A stretch of 64,000 nt of DNA from Streptomyces rapamycinicus NRRL 5491 (GCF_024298965.1 NZ_CP085193.1:4278001-4342000); one strand, 5' to 3'. Positions 50,606-63,266 are shown, counted from the first letter of the stretch. A program made the numbers and translations. Notes: generated by a model not told the origin, from the sequence alone.

Positions 50606-51346
50606 ATGGAGCAGACTCACAACGGTCACAACGGGACCGCCACGACCACCCCTGGCGCACAGCGCCGGGTCCTCGTCGTCGAGGACGATCCGACCATAGT
50701 GGACGCCATCGCGGCCCGGCTGCGCGCCGAGGGGTTCCAGGTCCAGACGGCGGGAGACGGTCCGGCGGCGGTCGACACGGCCGAGGCGTGGCAGCCCGAT
50801 CTGCTCGTCCTCGACGTGATGCTGCCGGGCTTCGACGGTCTGGAGGTCTGCCGCCGGGTGCAGGCCCGGCGGCCGGTGCCCGTGCTCATGCTGACCGCGC
50901 GCGACGACGAGACCGACATGCTGGTGGGGCTCGGGGTCGGCGCCGACGACTACATGACCAAGCCGTTCTCCATGCGCGAACTGGCCGCGCGGGTGCACGT
51001 ACTGCTGCGGCGGGTGGAGCGGGCGGCGCTGGCCGCGCACACCCCGCGCAGCGGGATCCTGCGCCTGGGCGAGCTGGAGATCGACCACGCCCAGCGCCGG
51101 GTGCGGGTGCGCGGCTCGGATGTGCACCTCACCCCGACCGAGTTCGATCTGCTGGTCTGTCTGGCCAACACCCCGCGCGCGGTGCTCTCGCGCGAGCAGC
51201 TGCTGGCCGAGGTGTGGGACTGGGCGGACGCCTCGGGCACCCGCACCGTGGACAGCCACATCAAGGCGCTGCGCCGGAAGATCGGCGCGGAGCGGATCCG
51301 TACGGTGCACGGCGTGGGCTACGCCCTGGAGACCCCGGCGGCATGA
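50606..51346 (+). CDS. OmpR-family response regulator
   Basis: A 246-residue regulator: receiver domain with RVLVVEDDP, phospho-Asp in LLVLDVMLPGFDG, T in MLTARDDE and K in MTKPFSM, then a winged-helix output domain (HLTPTEFDLLVCLANTPRAV, SGTRTVDSHIKALRRKIGAE, VHGVGYAL). The stop overlaps the start of the kinase gene by ATGA, so the pair is coupled. Confidence 0.95.
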   Translation: MEQTHNGHNGTATTTPGAQRRVLVVEDDPTIVDAIAARLRAEGFQVQTAGDGPAAVDTAEAWQPDLLVLDVMLPGFDGLEVCRRVQARRPVPVLMLTARDDETDMLVGLGVGADDYMTKPFSMRELAARVHVLLRRVERAALAAHTPRSGILRLGELEIDHAQRRVRVRGSDVHLTPTEFDLLVCLANTPRAVLSREQLLAEVWDWADASGTRTVDSHIKALRRKIGAERIRTVHGVGYALETPAA

Positions 51347-52662
51347 CGAAGGCCCGCTGGGCACGCAGGATCCCCAGGGTCCGGGCAGGCACGGCTGCCC
51401 GGGGCCGGGCGCGCGGGGGCTGGGCGCGCAGGGCCCCCCAGGTCTGGGCGGACAAGGCCCCCAAGCTCTGGCCGCGCAAGGTCCCCGGGGCCTGCCGGCT
51501 GCCCGGGGCGCCCATGGGCCGACGGGCGTGGTCCCGCGCCACCTGGGCCCGGATCTGGGAGGCGCTGCGCCCCTTCGACCCGTACCGCTCGGTCAAGGCG
51601 GCGCTGGGGGCGCTGGTCGTCGGCTCGGTGATCATCACCACGCTGCTCGTCTTCGCGGCGATGCACTCCGACACCGAGCTGCGCGTCATCACCATCTTCT
51701 CGATCATCGCCTCGCTGCTGATCACCCAGTTCGTGGCGAACGGGCTGACGGCCCCGCTGGACGAGATGACCGAGGTCACCCGGGCGATGGCGAACGGGGA
51801 CTACACCCGGCGGGTGCGGGCGGCGCAGCGCGGGGACGAGTTCGGCGACCTGGCCTCCGCGTTCAACCGGATGGCGGCCGACCTGGAGGCGGTGGACACC
51901 CACCGCAAGGAGCTGGTGGCCAACGTCTCGCATGAGCTGCGCACCCCGATCGCGGCGCTGCGGGCGGTCCTGGAGAACGTGGTGGACGGGGTCTCGGACG
52001 CCGATCCGGAGACCATGCGGGTCGCGCTGAAGCAGACCCAGCGCCTGGGCCGCCTGGTGGACCAGCTGCTCGACCTCTCCCGCCTCGACAACGGGGTGGT
52101 GCCGCTGCACGCGCGGCGGTTCGAGGTCTGGCCGTATCTGGCCGGGATCCTCAAGGAGGCCGGGATGGCCAAGGGCGCGGAGTCCCATTCGGGCGCCCAC
52201 ACCCGTAAGGACGTCCATCTCAACCTGGACGTCTCGCCGCCCGAGCTGACCGCGCACGCCGACGCCGAGCGGCTGCACCAGGTGATGGCGAACCTCATCG
52301 ACAACGCGGTGAAGCACAGCCCGGCACACGGCCGGGTGACCGTGCGCGCCCGGCGCGGCGACGGCCCGGAGAGCCTGGAGCTGGAGGTGCTGGACGAGGG
52401 CCCCGGCATCCCGGAGGCGGAGCGGCACCGGGTCTTCGAGCGGTTCAACCGGGGCGGGCTCTCCCCGGTGGACGGCCGGCGGCGGCCGGGGCCGGGCAGC
52501 GACGGCGGCACCGGTCTGGGGCTGGCGATCGCGCGCTGGGCGGTGGATCTGCACGGCGGGCGGATAGGGGTGGCGGAGTCCCCGCGCGGCTGCCGGATCA
52601 AGGTCAGCCTCCCCGGACCTGGTCCGGAACCCAAACCAGGCACCCCCAGAGATCAAAGCTGA
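51343..52662 (+). CDS. Histidine kinase with minimal extracellular loop
   Basis: A 439-residue sensor kinase. After ~80 residues of Arg/Trp-rich cytoplasmic sequence come two transmembrane helices (ALGALVVGSVIITTLLVFAA and IFSIIASLLITQFVANGL) joined by only ~10 residues, so it must sense within or through the membrane. HAMP, then HisKA with NVSHELRTPIAALRAV, and HATPase_c with NLIDNAVKHSP, DEGPGIP and GTGLGLAIARWAV. Partner of the regulator encoded just upstream. Targets unknown. Confidence 0.94.
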   Translation: MTKARWARRIPRVRAGTAARGRARGGWARRAPQVWADKAPKLWPRKVPGACRLPGAPMGRRAWSRATWARIWEALRPFDPYRSVKAALGALVVGSVIITTLLVFAAMHSDTELRVITIFSIIASLLITQFVANGLTAPLDEMTEVTRAMANGDYTRRVRAAQRGDEFGDLASAFNRMAADLEAVDTHRKELVANVSHELRTPIAALRAVLENVVDGVSDADPETMRVALKQTQRLGRLVDQLLDLSRLDNGVVPLHARRFEVWPYLAGILKEAGMAKGAESHSGAHTRKDVHLNLDVSPPELTAHADAERLHQVMANLIDNAVKHSPAHGRVTVRARRGDGPESLELEVLDEGPGIPEAERHRVFERFNRGGLSPVDGRRRPGPGSDGGTGLGLAIARWAVDLHGGRIGVAESPRGCRIKVSLPGPGPEPKPGTPRDQS

Positions 52663-52900
52663 AGTAAAGTCGATCCCGTCGCGCACATACGAGCGGCAGG
52701 GGTGCACGTCTGCGCTGCCCCGCGCCAGAGGAAACGCACGAAACTCCGTGTGTTTCCCGGTGCGTCATGCGCTGAAACCCGCCAATCAATGTGACTTGCG
52801 CGACGATGACCAGTGCGGCCTGCACGTAAGGGTCCAAGAGGCGTAGCCTTTATTCCCGCTGTCCACCACCTTTAGGAAGCGGAAGAGGGCGGTTGCCGCC
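52663..52900. other. Intergenic region upstream of kgd
   Basis: About 240 bp with the kgd promoter and the end of the two-component operon. Mixed composition with TTTATTCCCGC near 52847. No clear hairpin or operator seen. Confidence 0.3.
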
Positions 52901-56734
<3,834 letters not shown>

Positions 56735-56748
56735 CGCACCCGTGCGTG

Positions 56749-56786
56749 CCGGAAGGCCGGGCCCCGTTCGGGGCCCGGCCTTCCGG
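56749..56786. terminator. Strong hairpin between kgd and the STAND gene
   Basis: Seventeen-bp perfect arms (56749-56765 and 56770-56786) with a 4-nt loop GTTC. It serves both convergent genes. Confidence 0.95.
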
Positions 56787-56801
56787 CCGTTCCGAGCCGC
56801 G

Positions 56802-59800
56802 TCAGACCGGCAGCGGCTCGAAGTGCCAGGTGTGCCGGGTGCGGTTGCGGGCCGCCACGGTCTCGGGGTGATCCGGTCCCAGGACGGCCGTCAGGCCGCC
56901 GAGGGCCACCTCCTCGATCACATCCGCCTCGCCACGTCCGCCGGGGATCACCCGCAGCTCCGCGGCCAGCCCGATCTGGGCCAGCAGGGCCAGCGGATGC
57001 CGCTCGCCCAGCGCCTCGGCGGCGTGCAGCGCGGTTTCGCGGCTCATGGCGCAGCCGTCCCGGGGCTGCTGGCCGGCGGCTGTGTTGAGCGCGATCCCCA
57101 GCGTCCAGGGATGGCGCTCACCGACAGCGGCGGTCATGTCCGTGAGCACCGTCTCCAGGAACCGCGCCTGGTCCTTCACGGGGAGCAGGAGCGCCTGGTT
57201 GGCACGGGCTCCGATGGTGTACGGGTGCCGATCCCCCAGAGCGGCTTGGTAACGCTCCGTGGTCTTCTCAGCGACGTCCCATGCCTCGTCCCAGTCACCG
57301 CCATGCCAGAGGACGCGGGTGATCCCCGTCGCGATCATCATCGTCACCGGGGCGTGCTCGCCCAGCAGGCGCTTCGCCCGCTCCCACAGGGCATGGATGT
57401 CGATGTCACCCTCCCAGTCACACCTCCACAGGTGGTACTCGGCAGTCAGGGCCAGCGGATGCTCGGCGCCCAGCACCGCGACGTGCCGCTCGACGCTGGT
57501 CGCCTGCAGCGTCAGCGCCTCCTGCTGACGGCCGGACAGCCGCAGGTCGTACGCGTGCTCCGTCTCGCAGGCCAGCGTCACCAGCGCGGTTGGGCCCAGT
57601 TCCGCACGCGCGCTGTCCAGCGTCCGCCCGGACAGCTCCGCGGCCTCGGCGTAGGAGCCGAGCATCCGCAGCGAATGGGACAGGCTGCGCTGGGCGTTCC
57701 GCGCCTCCGCACCGTCCTTCGGACAGATGTCGGCGCACAGGTCGCGCTGCCAGCAAGCCAGTTGGTATGCCTTGTCATAGCGGGCCAGGCCCCGCAGATC
57801 CGTGCCGAGCCGGGCCATCGCGACGAGGGTGCCCGGCGTGTCGGCCCCGCTCAGGCTCTCCAGTACCGCCCGGTCCAGCGCCTCGGCGCCACCGTAGTCC
57901 CCGGTCTCGCGCCGCAGCGCGGCCCGGCGCGCGGACAGTTCCTGATAGTCGCCCGCCGCGCGTTCCGCGATCTGCCCGCCCGTCGCGTAGTCGCCGCTCA
58001 GGGTCAGATACGTGAGGAACCCGACGACCAGCCGGCGCGACGCGGCATCCTCCGACTCCAGCGCGCCCGATGGCTCCAGATACGGCACCAGCCGGGCGTA
58101 GTGCGGCCATGCCGCGGGGTCGTCCGGGCAGCGTGGATCCGCCGCGACGAGGGCGCCACGGACGACCCGGGCGTCCTTCTCCCGCTTGTCCTCCGGTGTC
58201 CGCCGCCGCACCGCGTCCCGTACGAAGCGGCTCATCCACACCGCCTCGGCCTCCAGCGCCGACCGCCCCATCACCGACCACTGGGCCAGCTTGCCGATGG
58301 CCAGCTCCAGTTGGCCGGGGTTCTCCAGGAGCGCCGCCACCGCTGGGGAGACCTGCCCCGCCGGGACCGCCCGCAGCAGGGCGAGCGGGACCGGGCCTGG
58401 GCCGAACAGGGCACACAGGCGCAGCAGTTCGGCCGCCGCCTTCGTGCTCTCCCGCAGCCGGGTGATCAGGTCCTTGAAGGCGGAGTGGTACGGCATCGGG
58501 TAGTCGGCGGCGGGCCGTACCGGGTTGGGCTCGCCGTCGCTCGCCATGCGCACGTACTCGGAGACCGGTGTGGACGCGCCGTCCAGCCAGCCCGCCGTCT
58601 GGTCCAGCGCCAGCGGCAGGTCCTCGACGGCCGCCGCCAGCCGGTCCGCGTCCTCGGGGCCGATGCGCGGCGCCCGGCGGCGTACGAGGGCGACGCTGTC
58701 CTGCCGGTTCAGCGGCGGGACGTCCAGCAGTTCGGCGTAGTGGTCGGCCCAGGCCCGGTTGCGCGAGGTGATCAGCACATGGCCGCCCCCGGCGGGCAGT
58801 GCCCCGGCGATGGCCTCCGGGTCGTCGGCATCGTCCAGGACGATGAGCCAGCGCCGGTACGGATCGCCCCGCCGCAGCGCCTCCAGGGCGGCGCGGGCCA
58901 GGTCCGGGTCCCTGCCGTCCCCGCCGCCCAGGGCCCGGGCGAGCGCGCCCAGCCGCTCGACCAGGGCGGGCAGCCCGTCCACGCCGACCCACCACACCAC
59001 GTCGTACCGAGCGGCGAAACGATGCGCGTACTCGGCGGCGAGCTGCGTCTTGCCGATGCCCGGCAGCCCGACGAGGGCGACCACGGCGGTGTCGGCGGGG
59101 GCGGCCCGCAGCCGCTCGCGCACCTCGGCGAGCAGCTCGTCCCGCCCGGTGAACCGCGGATTGCGGCGCGGCACACCACCCCAGACGTCGGGGACACGCC
59201 CGGATTCCATCGGTGCACGGTCGTCGGGGGCGGCGTCGCGGGTCCGTAACGCCGCCAGTTCCCGCTCCAGCCGCCGCGCCCGCTCCTGGGCCACCACCAC
59301 CTGCTCCTGGACGTGCGACAGCCGGTAGGACGCGGGCTCCTCGGACTGGGCCTTCGCCCCGGCGGCCTCCTCCTCCGCCTGCAGCTGGTGCTCCAGCGCC
59401 GCACAGCGCTGCTCGGCCTCCAGCGCCTGGCGACGGGCCTGGGCCAACGCGTCCTGGAGGAGGGCGACCTCCTCCCGCAGCCGGTCGCGTTCGGCCGTCA
59501 CGTCCTCGCGCTCCTGACGCAGCCGGTCCAGCTCCGCGCCACGGGTCTCACGGTCCGCCGCCGCGACCGCGATCCGGCGCTGCTCGACCTCCATCTCGGC
59601 GATGCGCTGTTTCCGTACCAGCAACGCCTCCGACAGCGCCTCCGCCCGCACCTCGGCCTGCTGGCGCTGCCGGTCCGCGTCGGCGAGCCGGTCACGGAGG
59701 CATTGGAGCTCCCAGCCCACCTTGTTGGTGGCCTGCAACGCCCGGCGTTGCAGGGTGTGCACATGGGCCACGACCTCGGTGGAGGGCGGCCGTCCGGCGG

Positions 59801-60071
59801 CCTTGGCGGCATGGGTGAAGAGCTGGTCCACGAACTCGGCCGGTGGCACCACGGTCCCGTTGAGATAGCGCGAGACGGTCCCCGCGTCGTAGTGCAGCCG
59901 TACGGCGAGGACCCGCAGCGACACCCCGACCGTGCCGAACAGCTCCCGCAGGTTCTCGGCCAGCGCCCGGCACTCCGGTCTCACCTGCTCCGGAATCGGC
60001 TTCAGATCCCCGATCCGCCGCGCCGCGTCCCGCTCCGGCACCAGCTCCCCGCTGACGGGTTCGTCCTCCAT
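56802..60071 (-). CDS. XRE-coiled coil-NB-ARC-TPR protein (STAND, FxsT-like)
   Basis: A 1089-residue multi-domain protein. Residues ~38-80 are an XRE-like helix-turn-helix (SLRVLAVRLHYDAGTVSRYL, NGTVVPP). Residues ~115-280 form a long coiled coil rich in Arg, Glu and Ala. The NB-ARC ATPase follows, with Walker A GLPGIGKT (335-342), Walker B WLIVLDDADD (~408-417) and VLITSRNR. The last ~450 residues are TPRs (several E-x-H-P-x-T-L repeats). It resembles the TPR protein of FxSxx-COOH peptide systems, but no FxSxx precursor or radical SAM gene is nearby. ATG at 60071 has GGGAGGG. An inverted repeat upstream could be its own operator. Confidence 0.88.
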   Translation of the reverse strand: MEDEPVSGELVPERDAARRIGDLKPIPEQVRPECRALAENLRELFGTVGVSLRVLAVRLHYDAGTVSRYLNGTVVPPAEFVDQLFTHAAKAAGRPPSTEVVAHVHTLQRRALQATNKVGWELQCLRDRLADADRQRQQAEVRAEALSEALLVRKQRIAEMEVEQRRIAVAAADRETRGAELDRLRQEREDVTAERDRLREEVALLQDALAQARRQALEAEQRCAALEHQLQAEEEAAGAKAQSEEPASYRLSHVQEQVVVAQERARRLERELAALRTRDAAPDDRAPMESGRVPDVWGGVPRRNPRFTGRDELLAEVRERLRAAPADTAVVALVGLPGIGKTQLAAEYAHRFAARYDVVWWVGVDGLPALVERLGALARALGGGDGRDPDLARAALEALRRGDPYRRWLIVLDDADDPEAIAGALPAGGGHVLITSRNRAWADHYAELLDVPPLNRQDSVALVRRRAPRIGPEDADRLAAAVEDLPLALDQTAGWLDGASTPVSEYVRMASDGEPNPVRPAADYPMPYHSAFKDLITRLRESTKAAAELLRLCALFGPGPVPLALLRAVPAGQVSPAVAALLENPGQLELAIGKLAQWSVMGRSALEAEAVWMSRFVRDAVRRRTPEDKREKDARVVRGALVAADPRCPDDPAAWPHYARLVPYLEPSGALESEDAASRRLVVGFLTYLTLSGDYATGGQIAERAAGDYQELSARRAALRRETGDYGGAEALDRAVLESLSGADTPGTLVAMARLGTDLRGLARYDKAYQLACWQRDLCADICPKDGAEARNAQRSLSHSLRMLGSYAEAAELSGRTLDSARAELGPTALVTLACETEHAYDLRLSGRQQEALTLQATSVERHVAVLGAEHPLALTAEYHLWRCDWEGDIDIHALWERAKRLLGEHAPVTMMIATGITRVLWHGGDWDEAWDVAEKTTERYQAALGDRHPYTIGARANQALLLPVKDQARFLETVLTDMTAAVGERHPWTLGIALNTAAGQQPRDGCAMSRETALHAAEALGERHPLALLAQIGLAAELRVIPGGRGEADVIEEVALGGLTAVLGPDHPETVAARNRTRHTWHFEPLPV

Positions 60072-60141
60072 GGATCGTCCCTCCCCCGTTGCGGCCCGCT
60101 GCAACGCGTGCGGGCTGCCGCAACACCCCAGACCCCGCACA

Positions 60142-60180
60142 TCGTGAAACGTACCCCCGGCGCCCTCGCCGGTTTCACGA
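60142..60180. promoter_or_regulatory. Inverted repeat upstream of the XRE-STAND gene
   Basis: TCGTGAAAC (60142-60150) and GTTTCACGA (60172-60180) are perfect 9-bp half-sites separated by 21 bp, with centres two and a half to three helical turns apart. It is ~70-110 bp upstream of the start codon and could bind the protein's own XRE domain. Confidence 0.55.
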
Positions 60181-60221
60181 AAGCAGGTCGAAGATGCCGG
60201 AAAGCAGGTCAAAGATGCCGG
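60180..60221. repeat. 21-bp tandem repeat
   Basis: Two adjacent 21-bp units (60180-60200, 60201-60221) differ at one base. The second contains the ATG of a small plus-strand frame. Confidence 0.8.
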
Positions 60222-60316
60222 ACCGCCGCCGTCCCGCCCTTCTCACCCTCGCCGCCGCCGCGCTCGGCGGCGCCGTCCGCGCGCTGGTGTCCTGGCTGCT
60301 CAGCCGGACGGACTGA
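60215..60316 (+). CDS. Possible 33-residue membrane peptide
   Basis: MPDRRRPALLTLAAAALGGA then a second hydrophobic stretch ending SWLLSRTD: a basic start followed by one hydrophobic helix. The possible ribosome site GCAGG is weak. It overlaps the end of the convergent merR gene by 17 nt. Small single-helix peptides of this type recur in Streptomyces, but nothing proves that this one is made. Confidence 0.35.
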   Translation: MPDRRRPALLTLAAAALGGAVRALVSWLLSRTD

Positions 60317-60677
60317 CCGCGATCCGGCCGCCGGAGGCGGCGGCCAGCCGCCCGGCGAGCTCGTCGCGCACCCGCGTGAGGGTGTCGATCCGGTCGTCCA
60401 GCACGCTCAGGCGGCGGCGCGCGACGTCCAGCATGGCCTCGGCGGGCCGGCTGCTCGGCAGGTCGCCGTCCAGGCAGGCGCCGAAGTGCTCGATGTCCTC
60501 GAGCGTGAGCCCGGCGTCGAGCAGATAGCGGATGTTGGCCACCCGCCTGACCGCCTGCTCGTCGTACACCCGGTAGCCGTTGACCGCCCGTGTGGAGCTC
60601 AGCAGCCCCCGCTCCTCGTAGAAGCGCAAGGCCCTGGTCGTGGCACCGGTGGCCTTCGCCAACTCCCCTATCCGCAT
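60300..60677 (-). CDS. MerR family regulator
   Basis: A 125-residue MerR protein: MRIGELAKATGATTRALRFY, EERGLLSSTR, NGYRVYDEQAVRRVANIRYL and a C-terminal coiled-coil helix for dimerisation. The conserved cysteines of metal sensors are missing (a single Cys), so an organic effector or redox-independent role is likely. It lies in front of the GNAT gene on the same strand order and might autoregulate. Confidence 0.9.
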   Translation of the reverse strand: MRIGELAKATGATTRALRFYEERGLLSSTRAVNGYRVYDEQAVRRVANIRYLLDAGLTLEDIEHFGACLDGDLPSSRPAEAMLDVARRRLSVLDDRIDTLTRVRDELAGRLAAASGGRIAVSPSG

Positions 60678-60739
60678 GCGGCGACACTACGTGTTCTGGA
60701 ACCCAGCGGCTGGTCATTGAGGGGGCCTTCGGGGAGCGG

Positions 60740-61264
60740 CTACAGGGCCCGGAACCTCTCTTCGAGGTCAGCGATGCGCTCGGCCCGTCGGGCCATCAGA
60801 TACACCTTGTTGTTCGTGCGCCGCACTTCGTGCACCAGGCTGAAGCCCTGGGTCTCGTTGTACCTCACCAATTCGGGGAAGTTGCAACCACGACGGACCC
60901 ATGCCTTCCCCTCCCGGGCGGCCCGATCCACGGCCCACAGCCCCATGACGGTTCCCGGCTTCTTCGCACGGTGCGCTGGATCGGTGACTGTCGAATAGAG
61001 GTAGTGGGCCGACTCGTTGAGTTCGTCGTGCGTCCAGCCCCAAGGCGGGGTCTGTTCCTGCACGGTGGTGCACCCGACGACCTGTCCGCCGTCCTCGGCG
61101 AGAACCCACACAGCACCGTCAGAGTCCCCTGCCTGCCGTGCGAGTTCGGTGGCGTTCTCCCGCCAGCTCGGATGCCCTCGCTCCTCCAGCCACGCAGAGC
61201 GGGCAAGGATCATGTTCTCTACGGCAGGGATGTCTTCCGCCGTGGCCAGGCGCATTGCGAACAC
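60740..61264 (-). CDS. GNAT family N-acetyltransferase
   Basis: A ~174-residue acetyltransferase: AMRLATAEDIPAVENMI, AVWVLAEDGGQVVGCTTVQ, YLYSTVTDPAHRAKKPGTVM (acetyl-CoA loop, with a divergent Q/RxxGxG), RRGCNFPELVRYNETQGFSLV. GTG at 61264 has AGGAG at the right distance; the frame to 61312 lacks one. Such enzymes are common near XRE regulators in Streptomyces. Substrate unknown. Confidence 0.85.
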   Translation of the reverse strand: MFAMRLATAEDIPAVENMILARSAWLEERGHPSWRENATELARQAGDSDGAVWVLAEDGGQVVGCTTVQEQTPPWGWTHDELNESAHYLYSTVTDPAHRAKKPGTVMGLWAVDRAAREGKAWVRRGCNFPELVRYNETQGFSLVHEVRRTNNKVYLMARRAERIADLEERFRAL

Positions 61265-61315
61265 CGTGTCTCCTGGAGTCGGTCGGCGGCGAACCGGTGT
61301 GGTCACCCGCATGGT

Positions 61316-61477
61316 TTACAGGAAGGCTTGTGCGGCGAAGTGCAGATCCAGTACTTCGAGGAGCTGTGCGTCACCGTCTTCGCGGTAGGGCCCCTCGGCC
61401 AGTCGTCGCACGGCCAGTCGCAGGCCGTCGGGGGCGACGAGTTGTTCATCGAAGAGTGGGGAACCGTCGATGAGCAT
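61316..61477 (-). CDS. Possible 53-residue protein
   Basis: A short frame MLIDGSPLFDEQLVAPDGLR, then LAVRRLAEGPYREDGDAQLL and EVLDLHFAAQAFL. The composition and third-position GC look coding, and GGAG sits 4 nt before the ATG. It lies upstream of the GNAT gene. I do not recognise it; it may be a small gene or the end of a larger lost one. Confidence 0.45.
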   Translation of the reverse strand: MLIDGSPLFDEQLVAPDGLRLAVRRLAEGPYREDGDAQLLEVLDLHFAAQAFL

Positions 61478-61738
61478 CCGACTCCGTGCGTGGCACGGTG
61501 GCGGTGCTGATCATGTATGAGGCCGCGATCCTCGCGGGAAGCTTAGCGGCGTGGATGGCCCAAGAGGCCCGGTACGCGGGTGAAGCACTCGGGTTGACTC
61601 CGCGTGCTATGGCCGCGTACCCCGGTGACGATCGCCGCTATCTGTACCGCGCGCAAGCGCGCTCGAGAAGCGTGGCGGGCATGGATGGCTCAGCACCCGG
61701 CGCCGGATGCGTGAGCCGGGGCCAGAGCGGCATGGCAG
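61478..61738. other. Region without a confident gene
   Basis: A plus-strand frame with one hydrophobic helix starts at 61486 (AAILAGSLAAWMAQEARYAG), but its later part runs through the terminator hairpin and is not coding. I see no convincing gene. Confidence 0.3.
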
Positions 61739-61778
61739 GGCCCCGGAGGCCTCGATGTGTATCGAGGCCTCCGGGGCC
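61739..61778. terminator. Strong terminator hairpin
   Basis: Arms of about 18 bp (61739-61756, 61761-61778) pair perfectly around GTGT. It terminates the minus-strand small-gene operon ending at 61814. Confidence 0.9.
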
Positions 61779-61813
61779 GCTGGGCAGGGTCCTACCGGGG
61801 GGATGGGGCCGGT

Positions 61814-62035
61814 TCACATCCCGGCAAGCTCCCCGCACCGCCTCCGCTCCTCCGCGCGGGTGTCGATGAGCCGCCCGAGCTGGAGGAAGTACAGCTCTAC
61901 CTGTCCGGGGTCCATCACGAGACGGGTGGGTTCGGTGCGGCCGTCGCGGTGGTGGACGGTCACCGGCAGGACGGCTTGCTCCGCGTGGTGGTCATAGGTG
62001 GCGTCGCGCCGGTCGACGGTGATGTGCGAGATCAC
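61814..62035 (-). CDS. Small hypothetical protein of the XRE-linked operon
   Basis: A 73-residue protein: VISHITVDRRDATYDHHAEQ, LPVTVHHRDGRTEPTRLVMD, PGQVELYFLQLGRLIDTR and a charged tail. The GTG at 62035 has GGAG seven nt upstream; the longer open frame before it is not coding. It looks like an alpha/beta protein; its role is unknown. Last gene of the minus-strand operon. Confidence 0.75.
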   Translation of the reverse strand: MISHITVDRRDATYDHHAEQAVLPVTVHHRDGRTEPTRLVMDPGQVELYFLQLGRLIDTRAEERRRCGELAGM

Positions 62036-62174
62036 AAGATGGCTCCGTTCGGTCGTTCGGTAGCGGGGGCGTTCGAGGGTGGCCCCGGCTGTCTGCCACG
62101 GGGGAGCACGGCGACCGGGGGCCCGGGGACCGTCCGCCCGGCCCCACGGGGCAGGCAAGGGGCGGACGGCCGTT

Positions 62175-62393
62175 TCAAGTGCGCCGGAAGCGGTAGGAGG
62201 CGTTCTCCTCCCTGTGGCGGGGGCACTGGCACGGCGGCCACGCCTGCCCCAACGCGTAGGGATTGACGTCCTCCCCGACGAGAACACCGACCACCGCACG
62301 CCGCGCGGTCACGATCCCATCGCGCGCCATCGTGTAGACGCGCATCGTCATACGCGGCGCTTCACCCCCGCCCCGGGCCTTGTCAGCGTTCAC
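62175..62393 (-). CDS. Small hypothetical protein with a CxC motif
   Basis: A 72-residue protein with MTMRVYTMARDGIVTARRAV, GVLVGEDVNPYALGQAWPP and CQCPRHREE; the CxCxxH could bind zinc. GTG at 62393 overlaps the previous stop by GTGA, so it is translationally coupled to the upstream gene. Function unknown. Confidence 0.7.
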   Translation of the reverse strand: MNADKARGGGEAPRMTMRVYTMARDGIVTARRAVVGVLVGEDVNPYALGQAWPPCQCPRHREENASYRFRRT

Positions 62394-62707
62394 CGGCCCT
62401 CCCCCTCGACCGAGGCCAGGAGGTGAAGCACGCTGCGCAGACTGCGCTTCACCGCGCCCAGGTGGTAGGTCAACTCTTCCGGCGTGGCGGTGGCCAGATC
62501 GAGGGATTCCGCCCCCGCAAGGGTCTGTCCGGCCACGATCACGACGGCCCGCTCAAGACCCTCGCGGGTGGGCTTGCCCGCCGCGATACACGCCGGGCAC
62601 AAACCCGAACACGGCTCGGCGGGATCACGGCGCCCGAAGCTGCCGGGGGTGGCGCACAGGGCACAGCCAGGGGCCGGGACGGGCGCGGCATGGCCGGTGG
62701 CGGTCAC
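62390..62707 (-). CDS. Small cysteine-rich hypothetical protein
   Basis: A 105-residue protein. GCALCATPGSF then EPCSGLCPACIAAGKP gives five cysteines, two of them in CxxC pairs, suggesting a zinc site; the remainder is helical (EELTYHLGAVKRSLRSVLHLL). GTG at 62707 overlaps the upstream stop, so it belongs to the same operon. Family not recognised. Confidence 0.75.
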   Translation of the reverse strand: MTATGHAAPVPAPGCALCATPGSFGRRDPAEPCSGLCPACIAAGKPTREGLERAVVIVAGQTLAGAESLDLATATPEELTYHLGAVKRSLRSVLHLLASVEGEGR

Positions 62708-63057
62708 CGGATCACCACCATGCCGTGCGGGGCACAGATCAGCTCCACCCGGGGGACACTCTTCGACCGCTGTTGCTTCCACCGCTGATCGGCCACCACG
62801 TAGGGACGCACCAGCGCGGGCAGCTCGCTGTCCAGCGGCAGGAGGGGGATGGTGTGCAGTTCGAGGGTCGGCGAGTCGGCGCACAGGCGCGGGGCGGCCA
62901 TCCCGCGCCGGACAGTCGCGGAGTCCACGGCCCCCGCCACGGGCCGGGAAGGCACCGGATACGAGGGGAGGTTCGGCACGGCACGGTGACGGCCAGACGG
63001 CCGTAAGGCCAGAAGTGCACTCATCCACACCAGTGCACGGCGAGTAAGGTCATGCAT
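62704..63057 (-). CDS. Hypothetical protein, first gene of the XRE-linked operon
   Basis: A 117-residue protein starting MHDLTRRALVWMSALLALRP, with a Pro-rich middle and a conserved-looking end PALVRPYVVADQRWKQQRSK followed by LICAPHGMVVIR. GGAGG stands seven to eight nt before the ATG at 63057. It diverges from the XRE gene and, with the three genes after it, forms a unit that I recall as a frequent neighbour of that regulator family; role unknown. Confidence 0.75.
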   Translation of the reverse strand: MHDLTRRALVWMSALLALRPSGRHRAVPNLPSYPVPSRPVAGAVDSATVRRGMAAPRLCADSPTLELHTIPLLPLDSELPALVRPYVVADQRWKQQRSKSVPRVELICAPHGMVVIR

Positions 63058-63266
63058 GTTGTCAACCTCCACGTGGTTGATGGCCACGCCCCCGGGCCGT
63101 TCGGAGCGGCTGCGGGGGTCTCCCATGTGTGGCCTACGCCGGTATCGGCGCGTATCGGGCTACTTCCTCGCTCTAGGCAACTGCGCCACTACTCGGAGCG
63201 GTACCGTTGCAAGAGCAGCGATTTTCAAAAGCTTCAAATGCTCTTGAAACGAGGGGGCGTGACGAC
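63058..63266. promoter_or_regulatory. Divergent promoter region with repeated TTGAA elements
   Basis: TTCAAAAGCTTCAAATGC and TCTTGAAAC, between 63224 and 63249, contain three TTGAA/TTCAA half-sites in ~26 bp, directly before the XRE start. They are the best candidates for the regulator's operator. Confidence 0.45.

Noticed and set aside
56742..59249. 835-residue plus-strand frame opposite the XRE-STAND gene
   Set aside because: Shadow of a clear coding gene on the minus strand.
61486..61869. 127-residue plus-strand frame
   Set aside because: Its second half is the translated terminator hairpin and the antisense of the small gene at 61814.
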